Below, piece after piece: positions 34,781 to 48,200 of a stretch of 64,000 bases of DNA. The position numbers were made by a program, and so were the translations under genes. The DNA comes from Macrostomum hystrix (taxonomy: Eukaryota > Platyhelminthes > Macrostomidae). Every line of letters starts with the position of its first letter. The stretch's first letter is position 1. The stretch is from assembly GCA_950097015.1 (NCBI GenBank), contig CATNEN010000037.1, forward strand, positions 620,001 through 684,000, given 5' to 3'. Below the pieces are notes generated by a model. The model saw nothing but the letters and a program-made list of their open reading frames with translations. It had not been told where the DNA came from and ran no database searches.

Positions 34781-35865
34781 TAATGTATGTTATAGGGTTG
34801 TTTTTGTACATGCGCGCCCAGCCAGGCCTACGCACGCGATCGGCCGGTCACCCTGCTCTACAGCCAAGGCATCGGACTAAACCCGGTCTGGTGGGCCCAG
34901 CCAATAGGAGGACGGCTAGCCAATTTGATGCGACCCGACTTAAGCGCGATACCCCGGGCCGGGCCAATCAGCAGCCAGTTCGTTAACCGGCAGGGTCGAC
35001 CTGGCAGAGGAACAAGCGGCGCGGCCGGCACCCAGGCTTTGATGAGGGTTGGGGCGGGCACTTGACTATTTAACTGACTATTGCGTTGTCATTTTGATTC
35101 TTTCGTCGTGTGTCTTTTCGCGTGTATTTTCGTGCTTCTTCGTTGCAATCGTTGTTACGCATCCTAGTAGTAGATACCGGGACAGGTAAACCGGTCCAAC
35201 TAGCTAGTCGAAGAAAACCCCACACTCAATCCCACGTCAGTAAGTAGCTTGCGCTGAGCTCGGTACGTCTGGCCAACTGCTGACGGAGTGTTAGATAGGG
35301 ATTGGCAAGCACGGAAGTACTCTCCATATCGCCGACAATCATCGGTGGGACGCCGTCAAATTGACATTAGGTGTGGTACGATAGAACTATCGTTGTGCTA
35401 TAGTGCGGAAGTGCTTGCTGGTCGCCTCGATTTCAGACTAGGGACTTTGGGTTAGGTTTTGTGTTATTGGTCTTGTTTTGTCATAGGGACTATGTTTTTG
35501 TAGAGGGTTATTTGTGTCAATTGTTACGTTATTTTCGTGAGTTCTTGTTTATGTCCAGAGCATTTTCGAGTAGAGTTCGCGTGTTCTTGTGTTAAGGCTA
35601 CCGAGATTTTGTTAGTAATTTACCAGTGCGAATTGTGAGCTTAATATTTAATCAAGTACAGTACCTGGCAAGGAACGGAAGGAGCGCTGCCAGGGGAATT
35701 AATCACTCATAGTTTTCTCTTGTTGACTAACTAACACTTAAATATCAGCTGTTTAGCTTGGAATCCTGAATCGTCTTGTCTTCGTTATTTTCGAGTTACG
35801 ACAATAGAGTCTCTCGCAAAGAGTAGGACACCCGACCTCATTTAGGGGATCTCAACGCAAAGAGA
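34781..35865. other. Unassigned segment with GC-rich start, possible solo LTR
   Basis: GC content rises sharply at about 34,805 (CGCGCCCAGCCAGG) and falls after 35,060. The sequence then continues as GT-rich DNA to a GAGTCTCTCGCAAAGAGTAG stretch near 35,810. It has no coding signal and differs in composition from both flanks. A solo LTR or a distant promoter/CpG-rich region would both fit. No terminal repeats or target duplication were confirmed. Confidence 0.3.
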
Positions 35866-35971
35866 GACCTAAGTCAAAATATCACACAAGCAAGTTGCTG
35901 AATCCGAAAAACAAGCACGAAAAAGCGTCTCTAAAGTTTTTTGAAGATGAATGGTTTTAAAAGAAGTTATT

Positions 35972-35977
35972 TTTATT
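35972..35977 (-). terminator. Candidate polyadenylation signal of the lipid-carrier gene
   Basis: AATAAA on the minus strand about 300 bp past the stop codon. It is the nearest exact hexamer I found downstream; no GT-rich downstream element was checked. Confidence 0.4.
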
Positions 35978-36280
35978 AAATGACAGTATGAATTTAACGC
36001 GTTTATAATTAATAGCGTAGTTGTAGAGTTTGAACTGCAATTTAATTGCAGAGTGACTGAAAATATTGTTGTTAAATATGACAAAGGCCCAACAAGATCT
36101 TGAGAACTATTACTCAGTTCAATTTGCCCTGTCTGAATCTTATGCATTTTTAAATAAATAATTTTTTTCAATTTAGTTGCACTTTCTCTAAGGCTCCCAG
36201 ACTGGGCAAATCAATGTCAAGTCACCTCAGAAAAAATAAATCAGTTAAACATGAGAACAAGACAGAGTTTAAGAGGCACA

Positions 36281-39200
36281 TTAGCGTCCGTTGCTGGTCA
36301 GCCGACAGCGCAGTCGGGCGCTCTGGCCGCATGCGCTGGCGCCGCACTGGCAGTCCTGCGCCGAAGGCCGCGCGCTGTCCCGCGCCACTCGGTCGGCGAA
36401 GGAGCGCGCAAACAGGGCCGCCTGCCCATTGTACTGGCGTCGGCGCAGATAGCGCAGATCGAAAGCCGCTCCACCGGTGCTGGAGGCGAGCCGGGCGCAC
36501 TTCCCGGCCGGCAGTCGGGTGAAGCCGTGCAGCGCGGCGCTGCCCTCCGGCGCTTCAACGGAGAAAGCTCGGCCGGCGTCGATGCCGAAAGCCTGCGACC
36601 GGCGGCCGTAGGCGAAGGTTGGCAGGCGCAGCTCGGACAGCAGGTGCAGGCGGACGCCAGACTCGTCCAGGGCGCGCCGCACCGACTGCAGTGTCCATCG
36701 GCCCTCGTGGCACTCGTCGCAGGCCACAAGGATCACATGCCTGGCCGCATGGGGACGCAGCTCCGAAAAGCGGGAGGCCAGTCGCACAGCATCCAGAGCG
36801 TCTGAGCGAACCTCGGCGCCAGAGTCGACAGTGTTGTGCACGTCGACGTTGGCCAGAGCCCCGGCCAGCTGTTCTGCGTTGCCAGTCAGCTCGCCGGCCA
36901 TTGTGTGCCAGTGGGACCGGCCGCTGGAACCGCGTCGATGATGCGCGGGATTACCAAAGCCAAGCAGGCCGAAGCGGACGTCGGTGACTCCAGCTTCGTT
37001 GAGACTGCGCTGCAGCTGGGCTGCCAGTTCTGGGAGGCGGCGCAGAGTGTCGCGACCGAGACAGCCGCGTTCCTCTAGCACTAGGACGACGTCCGCCGCT
37101 GTGCCGGTGGAGCTGATGCGCTCCCGCTGGCCAGCAAGCAGCTGGCGGAAGCCGGCGCTGGAACGAACGTCGCAGCGCATGCACTGAGTGGGCGGCCGAA
37201 GTCCTTTTAGACCCATAGCAGCGCAATACTGAATGTACAACTTGGCAGCACGACAGGTATGCTGACTTCTGGGACCGCTTTCTTTATCGCAGATATCCAG
37301 GAAGATCGCTGGGTTCACGCGGCTGAAACAGTGTTGGAATGGTGACCATGTCGACTTAAACAGGCTCAGGCACTCTGGGTCACGAGCTTCGCTTCCGGTG
37401 CTGCGGCTAGCCAGGTTGGTGTGGCGGCATCTGCCGAGTCGCCAAGACTGCGTGAATCGCAGGACGTCTTCAACACGCAGGCCAGTGCTGTCGATCAAGT
37501 CGTTGAACGCCTCATTGTCAAAGTTGCCCAGAAGGCCGGCGAGTCGGCCGTGGTACCACCCGGACACGCTGATTGTGTGCGAGTCCGCTGCCGGATCTAC
37601 GAAGACGGTGAAAAGGTGGCCGAGGTCTTTGGCATGAAGTCCAGAGGCAGTGCGCACGATGCTGAGGTTTCCGATGCTCAGAGGTAGCTCCTGTTGAGCG
37701 CCATCCACGAAGACGTGCAACCTCGGCGAGACTGTGATGCGTTTGCCGTAGGCGTAGATGTCGAGGCTCTTGCCAGACCGGCCGTAGCTCATTGTCATCG
37801 CCCAGCCGTGTCCACGGAAATCCCTAGCAAGCAGGTAGGTGCACTCGCTGCCGCGGAAATCGTAGTACCGACCGTCGAAAGTGATGATGTGCTCGCCAAC
37901 TACAGAGGCGACGCCCTTAAATTTGGGAATCCAAGATCCGGAAGGCATGTCAAAATCGGGGATGGCATCGGTGACCACATCTCTCACAGCGGTTAGCTTG
38001 CGGTGAAAAGTGTCGACAGAGTGGCGAATCGAGTTGTAACTAGCCGAGAGCCGGCTGTGGACATCCTCCAGGCCAGAGGAGGGCCACGACTGCAGATCAT
38101 TCCAAGCCATCGGAGAGTACACTTGAGCCTCGAATCTGCCCTGCTGTAAGTCCTGCTCGATGATCTCATTCTTGGACAGGCCTAAATAGTCGGTGGCAAG
38201 GCCGATAGAGTTCTGTCTCAAGTACTCCACTGCCTGAAGATAGTTGTCCTTGGCGAAGTCCTTGAGATTTTGCTCGATGTTAAAATTATCCAGGAACCAT
38301 TTGGATTGCTCATAAGCTCCGGTGACAAAGGAGCTGGCGAGTTGGGCATGCCGGTTCTCCATGATATCATTCAGACCTTGCCGCATTCGATACTGAGCGC
38401 CGTCAACAACGCTGGCCGTGTGCTCAGTCAGCTCGCCAAGCCGGCTTTCGATGCTCTGGTGGGCCGAAACTACCGCTGAGTGCAGCTGAGTATGAAGCTG
38501 GCCGAATGATTGGTAGTTAATATTGTTGATGGATTCAGCTACTCGCCTGTGGAGCTGTTGGACCACTGGGTCGCCGACAACCTTGCGATGGAAATTGGAG
38601 TAGGCGTTTAGAGTTGCTTGCAGTCCGCTGTGCGCAGCGTCAAGGGCTGGCCGAATGTTTTCCACGGCAGCGTTCAAGTAGTGCAGAGTGTTTCGGTTCA
38701 GGCTAGCGTGGACTCGGTCGGCGTGTCGCCTGTAAACTCCGTACGCGTATTGCACTCCGTCTCTGCAATTGCTGTAGTGCTCCCTTGCGATCCGGTGCAG
38801 CACAGTGCCATAGTACAGCGCGCTGAGCACAGCCCGCCTGGCATGGGGATGGACGTGCTCTCTGTACACCTGGCTAGTCCTGGCATAGCCGTACCTAGCC
38901 GCAGCTCCCGTGTAGAAACCGATGGCGGCTGCGGTCTTGCGAACAAAGCGAAGAATGTCACGACTGTAGAACTCATTGTGCGAATACATTTGCTCAAACT
39001 GGCTGCTCATGTAGCCAAAGTCTAGCCGTAAGGATCGCAGCTCCTCATTAGCGAATTCTGCAACACTGCTCAGGTCAGGCAACACTAGGTCTGTTCTTAG
39101 CTTGTTCAGCAAGTCTCGCACACACGTGAATCGAAGAGAATGAACGAATCCACTGACTTCAGCATACATGGATGGCAGACGGTCGCGCAGCGTGGAGTAG

Positions 39201-42200
39201 TGCAGCAGGGCGTAAGTCGGGTTCCAGTGCACACGGGTCCTCATCAGGTGGCGCGACTTCATCTGCACCTCAGCCAGCAGGTGTTGCATCTTTACCTGGT
39301 CAGTTGTACGATGAATATCGATTCTCAGGTGCCTGCTGTTTGGATACCCGATTGCAGCGGACACGCGATCGTTCTGACGCGGCTGATAGACAAACTCGAA
39401 GTCCGGCTTGGTTGTCCTAATCAGCAGCTCGAAACTCTTGCCGTGTGTGGTTAGTGTGTACTTTGTCACTTCAGGCTGTACATCGCGGGTCAGTTCAAAG
39501 TTGCACTGCCTTGTTGGCGACGTCATGTCCACGCGGACTGTGTTTGAGCTCAGCCGCAGAGCTGCGTTCATCCGCTTGCTCTGTCCATCGGAGCCAACGT
39601 ACTCAAGGGACAAACTGCCTTCCTTCTGTGCCTCAGTTCTTTTCAACTGACCTTCAACCTTTAAGTTGACTTTTCCGCTGTCCTGAAATAGCCGGCCGGA
39701 AATCTGAATGTTCTTCAGCGACACACGGGTTCCTCGCAGCTCCAGAACAATTGTATCCTGCCTATTGTCCGTGATGTCCATCTCCAGACGATTAGAGAAC
39801 AGAACTTGGCGTTCGCGAAGCGATGTGGCAAATGCAATGGAATACGGCTTCTTGTTTGCAACTTGCAGTTCGAGTCTCCCAGCCAGCTTCTTGTCAGGCA
39901 TGAAGATGCCGCTAATCTTGAAGCGCAGAATCTTGTCGCTCGAAGACTTGGCAGCGTCCCAGTTGAGGCTGGCGCTCAACTGAGCTTCGTCGCGCGACTT
40001 CTCCATATCGATGGTTGTCTCCAATCGCCGGGTGGGTAGAGTCAGAGCAACGGTCACGGAGGCCGCCTTCTTCAAGTAATCGCTCTTGTTCAAGCTGTGA
40101 ATTGTCATCACAAGCGGTGCTGTTGTCTGCTGGTTAGGCGTGAATTCCACCTTCAGAGTGAATCCCCTGGGCGAAATCTTCACTTCTCTGTTCAGAGCGA
40201 CTGTCCTGTAGGGCGTTCTTAGCGTCAGGAAGGACTTGCCGCTCAGGCTATAGTCAGTCTTAGACACTTGAGCGTTAAGGTGGAACGGAACGGTATCCTT
40301 ATAGGTGATCTTGAGTTCGACAAAGTTGACCTCTCCCAGACTAAGTCGATAGTCGATGCGGACAGGATGCTGAAACTCCATTCTGATCACACCTTGCTCC
40401 TGACTGCTGTTGATGCTCATTCGATGCCATCTCTGATCGTCGATCACGATGCTGGACGAGTGCTGCAAGCGCCCATCGTGCAGAGCATGACCAACTTCGA
40501 TCTTCGCATTCCTCATCGCACTGAGTGATGTTTCAATCTGTACGCTGCCGTTCACCAGGGATCTGAGACCCTCGTAGCGCATATTGCCAGCAGCTGTAAT
40601 CTTCACAAATTGGTTGTAGGGTAGCTTGACCAAGATGCGTAGTCGCGGTCGTGACTCTTCCTCATCAGCGAAGATCTTTAGGCCAACCTTTTCGAAGCCC
40701 GCAATGGGTAGACTGGTTCGAAGACTCAGGGACTCGGAGGTGGCGTTGCAAGCTAAGCTGATTTCGTTATCGTTAATGGAGGCTACAAGACGTCCGGAAT
40801 GGTCCCTATGCTGCACCAGGATCTGCAGCTTCCTGAAACCGCTGTGTGGAGTCTCGGCCTTCCAGCCAAGTACTCCGCGAGGAACGCTTGCTGATGCGGA
40901 CTCCTTCTCAACGTTTAGTGAAGTAGAATAGCGCATATCGTTCACTTCAAAGACAGCTTGGGCAGCAAACCTTCCAGATAGTCTGTCTGTTACAGACATG
41001 ACTGTACTTATCTTGCTGAAGGTTGTAGAGGGCGTCATCAATTCGACCTTGAGCATCTTATGCGCGCCAGAGTCAATTGCGAGTTTGCCCTGTACAACTT
41101 TCTCAGCGTAGCGAATCTCAGCATCGATGCTGGCTTTGTTTGGCTGCAGGTGCGGCTGGACAGAAATAGACAGGTGTGGCAATACTGGACAGCTAGATTT
41201 CACGACGAGGCTGTAGGAATTGTTAACCTTCACCTGGACGAACGATGTATCCATCCACGAAACGGCAGCGCTTAGCTCTTTGTCTAGCTCGACTTTGACA
41301 GCCAATTTTCTCATTGGTGTCATCTTCTCAATGAGTTTCATTTCACAAATCCACTGGGTGGCGCTTGTCACTGCGATTTTGCCGTTGTAAGCTAACGGCT
41401 GCCAGTCATTGATGCTCATGTCTAGAGTCTGCTGTAAACGACGCCAACTATCGCCACTTTGTGTGAATTCAAATTTGGCCTTGTGATTCGGCAGAATGGT
41501 TAGGAGATCAGAGTGGTCCAGACGAGCTTTCAGCACCAGATTGTTGATTGCTTCCAATCGAACCTCGACCCCAGTCTCCAGTTTTCCCGATTCTGTCCTC
41601 AAGCGTCGCAGAGTACTCAAAGCTTTTAAGCACTCCCTCCAGTTTCTTGTCGATCATCATCTTTCCTGATGGGATTTCGAAATTTCCTTTCACAACTAGA
41701 GAACGATCGGTGACCTGCACTTCCGCGTCGACTTTCAGGAGGTTCGGAGAGTTCACAGTGGCCGCACGCATCTCGAGCTGGTAGCAGGTCGGGCAGGTTC
41801 GCTTCATGGACGCTCCGGCACCTACGATCTTGTGGTAGTAGTTAGATTTAAACCATGCGGCCTTTTCGCCCGGCGAGTTGACAAACTTTAAATGGTGATA
41901 CTTCACACCCCAGGCGCTGTCTTCGTACTCAAGCTTCTCCGGACTCCAGGAGAAATTCTTCGTCAGCATCTGCTCGGCAGCGCGTCGGACAATGATTCCT
42001 GATTGCATAGAGGCGCCTCGAAGAAGATGGCCTTCAGCGTTGATTTGCCACTCACCCGCCTGAATCTCATACCTCCAATCGTGTCTTTTCTGATCGTTCA
42101 TTCGGTGGCTGAAGCCTAGTTTGTAGCCGAACCCGTGGAAGTTTGCCTTTGCGTGCTGCCCGTTCTCAATCTTAAAGTTACCAGTGACTGTGTGGGTCTG

Positions 42201-45200
42201 CGTCAAAATGGCAAGGCTGTGTCGAAAACTAAAGTCCTTGAAGGATCTGTGTTGATGTTCAAGACGCAGGTAGCTGAGAGGCGTCACGATTTCGATCAGT
42301 TTCTGCTCGCCGACTAGATTCCACCGGCTGCGAACGTTGATTGGACTGTTTTTGTTCATGGCCACGCTGCCAGACACTCGGCCAGTCGCTAAGTTGGTCT
42401 CGGCTGTTACCACGCCTTGGATTTTCAAGGACGCAGGCAGGACAATTGAGAGCAGGCATGACTCACAAACAATCTGATGATTGAAGCTGAAATCGTGCCT
42501 ATTCCGGTGGTTGTGATGAAGTTTCAGCTGGAAGGTTCCTGCTTCGACCGTCAGATTTTTCTCGGATCCCTCAACTATTCCAGAGTCCATTGAGCACACT
42601 CTCGCCATTTTGCAGTCTCAGCGCGCCAGATTTCCAAGTGGGGCTAGCATTCAGCACTCCAGTCATGTTGCGCGTTCCTTCAGGTAGATTAGCGACTACG
42701 GTAATTTTTCCTGAGGTTTCCGTCTCCTGAGCGAACTCCAGCTTTCCGAACGTTGAATGAACAATTTTCAGAGTCCTTTGAGGCGATGTGAAATCCCACG
42801 AACTGCTGACCTCCTTCGTAGTTTCACTTTGGCCAAGCGCCACTCTTACTTGGCCTCGCCAATTAATTCTGTGATCCCAGGTAAAAACGATCGGTCCTGA
42901 CCAGTGGGAGCTTGCACGCAGGTTCACTTCAGTGAGTCGGTAGAACACGGTTGGATCATACACTCCACTTGAGCTCAACTTTTCCAGTCCGAAGTCAATC
43001 TGGTGGCGAAAATGAATCCTGCCATCGATAAGCCTTCCGTTGAGATCGACTTCCATTCGGTTCCATTTCAAGTGGACCCGCCTCGACTCGCCAACGAGGT
43101 CCCAGTTGGAATTGACCTCAATGCGCGGAAGCGGTCCTCCGTTATGCGAAATGGAGAATGTGCCCTCACGCCAGTTGCGAAGGTTATGCTCGATTTTTGT
43201 TGTAGAATCAATCTCAAAATGATCGCTGACGAGATTGATCTGTGTGGATTTAGGTGTGCACTGCCCAAGGAGCTTGTACATAATGATTTCGCCAACACTC
43301 GCCTCCGCGCTGTACTGCCCGCTGTTGATGCTAATCATGTGCCGAAAGAGGCTCGTCTCATCCCGGTGCACAGTGGTTTCCGCGCTCATGATGCGCGAAT
43401 CCGATCTTGCTGTTGTCTTGTGAAGCACTTTCCATCCGGCTGCAACTACCTTTGCGCTGCAGCTGTGGTCCTTCCAGCTATTGTGCAGGTGCTGAAACTT
43501 CAGCCCGAAAGTAGGAATCACTGCCGACTCCAGAATAGCGTGACCATCTATCTCTGTGTGATATTCGCTGCGTGAAGATGGTCTTACAGCAAAGCCGGCC
43601 TTGAATTCGTGCTTGCTGCCTCCGTGGTTAACAGTGTAGCGGCAGTTAAAATCTTTCAGTGAGTTGTGAATGTGCTCTGTACTAAACCGAGATTCTCCTA
43701 CGCTTAGCTCTGCTCGAAAACTTTTTCCGTCCACTTTCCAGCTTCCGCCGATGCCTGGAAGCTGGTGGCTTCCTTTCTGCTCAAAGGTTACGGAGCCTTC
43801 ATCTCTGCTAATTTGGTGTCTCAGTCGGGCATTCCGTGTGAAATCCAATCAAATCGCTGTTGAAATTCAGACTGGATGATCTGTGCGAATACGGTTCCAG
43901 TCAGGTGGCCAATGTTGGTTGAGCCGCTCTTTTGTCGAATAGTGTAGTGCCCGTTTCCAATCTTCATCTCGGTCTCATAATCCAATAGATTGAAGGTGGA
44001 GCTGAAATCTCCATTGCTTAGCTGAATTAGGCCAGGTGTGAGTGGCCGCCAGATCGCCGTGTGTGAACTTGCAGCGCCACATCGAATCCCTCCAGTTCGT
44101 GTTGTAATGATATTGCAGCTCAGCACTAGTTGGTTCCATAAATGGTGTCACAACATCAACTTTAGCGTCAGTTTGGCGAGCGAAATCTTTGTTGTTGGAG
44201 CCCTTGTGCTCGAACTTGGCCTTCAGATCCATGTAGTTTCTGCCGTTGTACAAGAATGTGTGGACCAGACTGCCGTGCGCTTCACCAATCACAATTGCGG
44301 CATTCATCTGTAGCTCTCGAGCTGGACTTTGGTAGTGGAGGCTGGCATCAAAGGTATTTTGACCTTTCAGCACGTGGCTATTTAGTTTGTAGTGCCTATC
44401 GCCAATGTTGTATTCGTGCTTAACTCTGTGTCGTCCCTCCCGATGTTCGTGATGCAGCTTCACAGAAATTGGCTGCCAAGGGTTGTCGATTCCCAGCTTC
44501 GTCTTAAACGTGTTGTCATCGACCTGCACGTGTTCAATATGAGCTGCAACTTCATTTGTGCCATAGACAATTCGGATCTTTGGGTTTGTGATGGTCCTAA
44601 AATCGACCGTCATCTTCATCGGCTTGTCAGAATTGATGTCGATTTCTACGCTGAACAGCTTGACTTCCGCATTAAAGGACATCTTTGCAACGCTTCTTTG
44701 ACTGAAGAGCTGCACATCAACAGAACCGCCGAATTGACGCCTCCAACTGCTAATTTCCTGTTGTGTCTCTGAGCTGAAGATAACCTGCTTCCTGTATAGA
44801 ACATGAAGCCTTTGACTGAAGCTCTGAGTCTTGTACCCAGTCTTGCTGCAGCTGGCGATCACATTTACGACTTCCTCACCATTCAACTTCAGCAGAAGAT
44901 CCAGTTGCCGGCGTCCCATCTTAATCTGAGTCTGAAGGTGAGTGCCTAGAGCGCTAAGGTCAAGTGTCGTATGCAGCTCGTTCTGGTAGATTGCTACTAG
45001 CTTTGCGCCTAGCGGCTGATCATCGGATAGAATACTGGACGCGACCTGCAGATCGGCTTCAAGCTTAGAAGGATTGATCTTGGACACCCAAGAAACACTG
45101 TGTTTGGCTCCGGCTGCCGTAAATAGCTGAGCCCGCGCTACCAGCTCTTGGTCCACTGCGGATGACAGCCAGCCCCGATGGTACTTTGAGTCCAGGTTTA

Positions 45201-48200
45201 CATCGATTTGGTTTCCAAAGAAGTTAGCACCGATCGTTAGCTGCTTTAGCGTCTTTTCAGACTTCAGGCTCACAACAGTTGCCAAGTCTCCTCGAGCCAA
45301 ACCAGCAACCTTTACACTGATTTCGCTGAGTCGTTCAGTAATAATTCGATGCACCTGGAAGTTTAGACTTCCTTGCTTCACAAATTTGAAGTTGTTTAGG
45401 CCACTGATGCGAAGCGTGGCGCTGGTTAGCCAGTTCGTGGATCCGATTAGATTAAAACTATCCGTCTGAGTCGATAACTCTACATCCAACTGCATCGCAT
45501 GCTTGGTCGGCTTGCTAATTGTAACACTGCCACTCACATCTTCGAATTTGATGTCCATGACTGGAAGATGGAATGATGTCTTAAAGCTAAAATGGCCTTC
45601 GCGAATAGACATTCGATGCCAGATACGCACGTCGGATTGTTCCAGGCGAAACATCATGATAGCATCCTTGAAGTCCACGCCAGAAAAATCCCATTCAGCA
45701 ACCACGTTCTCCATCTTGTCGTAACCGAAAAGTCGCTTCACCTCAATAAAGCCACTGTGGGGCGGACGAATATTCCAACTCTTGTCCGTGAACATTGATG
45801 TCAGCCTCGCTGTGATTTCGACTTGAATTTCGTTGTTGACCTTATAGAAAAAGTTCACAGCTCGGTTCTCCTCGTGCCCCAGTCGCTTTAGTTCAACTTC
45901 ATACAGCTTTCCCAAGAGGTGCATCCGCAGTTGAAGTCCTTTGCTATTCGAAGTCTTCGACAGCTTCACACTATTGGAGTAGTCGTTGAATGCAAAGCCG
46001 ATATCCAATTCACTTTTCAGATCATCACTGGTCGCCTTTGAGTAAACATCCAACAGTCGAAGGTTGCTCGCTGGTGTTTCAAGCTTCAGTCTAGCCATCA
46101 GTTCATCGATGATGCTCCAGTGAGCTAGGCCAGAGAAGCGACTCATTCCATACTGAGTCGTGACCTCGAATTTGTACCGACGAAGGTTGCCCGCAGCTTG
46201 GAAAGCGAGCTCCATTTGTGGAAGATTCGGCAACATCAAAGCGCCACGAACGTGAAGACCATCGGTGAGGTCGAAAATTGCGGTAGTCTTCAGCTCCTGG
46301 GCGGGCAAAAGAACCTGCGCCTCCCAGTGGAAGGGAATTGAAGTGACCAATCCTACCAACTTAAACCCAAATCGTTCGTAGCCGGAAAATGGTGTCGTGA
46401 TCTTAAAGGCGACTGTCTTCTCTTCTCTTCTCCAGCTGAGCTTAGCATCTGCAGAAAACTTCTCTTCTTGGTCCAGGAGAATAGAAACTTTCTCGTCGAT
46501 AACCTTATTGCTAAAATCGGATCTTGAATGCCACACAAGGCTGCCCACCTGGCTGGTTCCAACGCTGACAACCAACTTCTTGTTATAGGCATCATATACG
46601 CTACCGGCCTTGAAAAGTAGCTTGTTGGCATTAATGAGTCTCACACTTATGTCTGTAATCAAATTTTCGTGTCGCTGAACATTTCCGAACACTACCTCAA
46701 AACTGGGAACTTGCTTGAAACTACTTTCGAAAGCAAACTTTCCTGTAGTTGGTGCTGAAAAAATTTCTTCAGTTGATTGCCACATTGTCTTGATTTTCAT
46801 GCTTCCTGTGCATGGAGACTGGAGTGTTAGGGTGGCGTCTACCATTGGATGCATCTGGATGCGAACAGACACTTCTGTCTTTTCAATTCGACTCCATGGA
46901 GCCTCAAGCTTGAACACCACTCTTTTCGAGTTCTGATCCGCTAGGTCGATGTCGCAGGTAGCACCCCAAGTCTGGTCAAAGTCATCGACGTGCAGGTTGG
47001 CATTCAAGTCCAGTAGCACCCGAGCTGGTTTTAGTTCCCACGATGCACCAACCTTCACCGCCGAGGTGATAGCGAAAGAGCCAGTCGTGCTCGCTTCGAC
47101 GCTAAAATGGCCCTTCTTTAGTGCCAGATGAGTGGAGGCCTTCATGCTGGGTGAGTTGACAGAAGCTACGAAGTCCCAGGCAGATCCGCTGTCTGTAGCC
47201 TCTGCGTTCCAACCAGCAATGTTCAACTCGTGACGCTCAGACATGAAGGTTGCTGCGGCAGTGAGGTCGTTGTCTCTGACGCGTAGCTCCAGGCTTTGTA
47301 CTCCGTATTTCCTAGTCTCCAGATGGGCACCAATATGAAGCTTTTGTTTAGCGTCAACTTCAAGAGAGAATCCCGTCCTGTCCCAAGAATTGAATGGTGT
47401 ATGGACAGTGATACTAGTATGAATCCTGCCTGATTCAAAAGTCACTTCTTCAATAAGTGAGTAGCTACCGAGTCTGTTGCAAGTGAAGCTGTAACTACCC
47501 ATTGCTTTGTACAGAGTACTGTTCTGCCCACTGGTAAAAGTGGATTGAACGTTTAGCTTCTCGTCCAGTTTCTCGATGTACAAAGCTGCCTTTACTGTGG
47601 TTTTGGTGTCCGTGCCAACTACTGTACTCTGGCCGTTTAGTTCCAAGTTGTTCTCACCCAAAAGAGGATTCTTCAGTTTCATGCTCAGCTTAGTCTGCTG
47701 ATTTGTGCTTAGCCACTCGAACGCCACTGAAGTAACACCGATGGCGTGATGCGGAGCCTCGAGCGTATAGCTGCCAGTCCAGTCACCGTTAACATTTTCA
47801 GTCTTGCCGTTATACTTCACTGGGCCAAGTATACTGTTTTGAACCGAAATTTCTTGCACTTGAGGAGTCAGTGTCCATGTGATCTTTGAGACTGCCGCCT
47901 CGAACTCACTCTCAAGAGTGATATCACCAGACAAGTTGCGTGTCTTAGTGTTGGCTCTCAGCGAAAAGCCATGGTTGCCGAAGTAGTCCTGGCTGACTTT
48001 TGCTGACAGCTGCTTCACTTCGGCGGTGCTGGCTCCGGAGAGAATTAGTTTATTGTCAGTGAAGTGACTAAACGGAGTAAGCAAATTTACAGCCACGTCG
48101 AACGACTTCGAAGTCGTCTGGTAGACCACGCGTAGGACGATTGGATCTGAGTCTGGCCAACGAACTTCGATTTCCGGATGTGCTGAGACGGTAAACCTCG

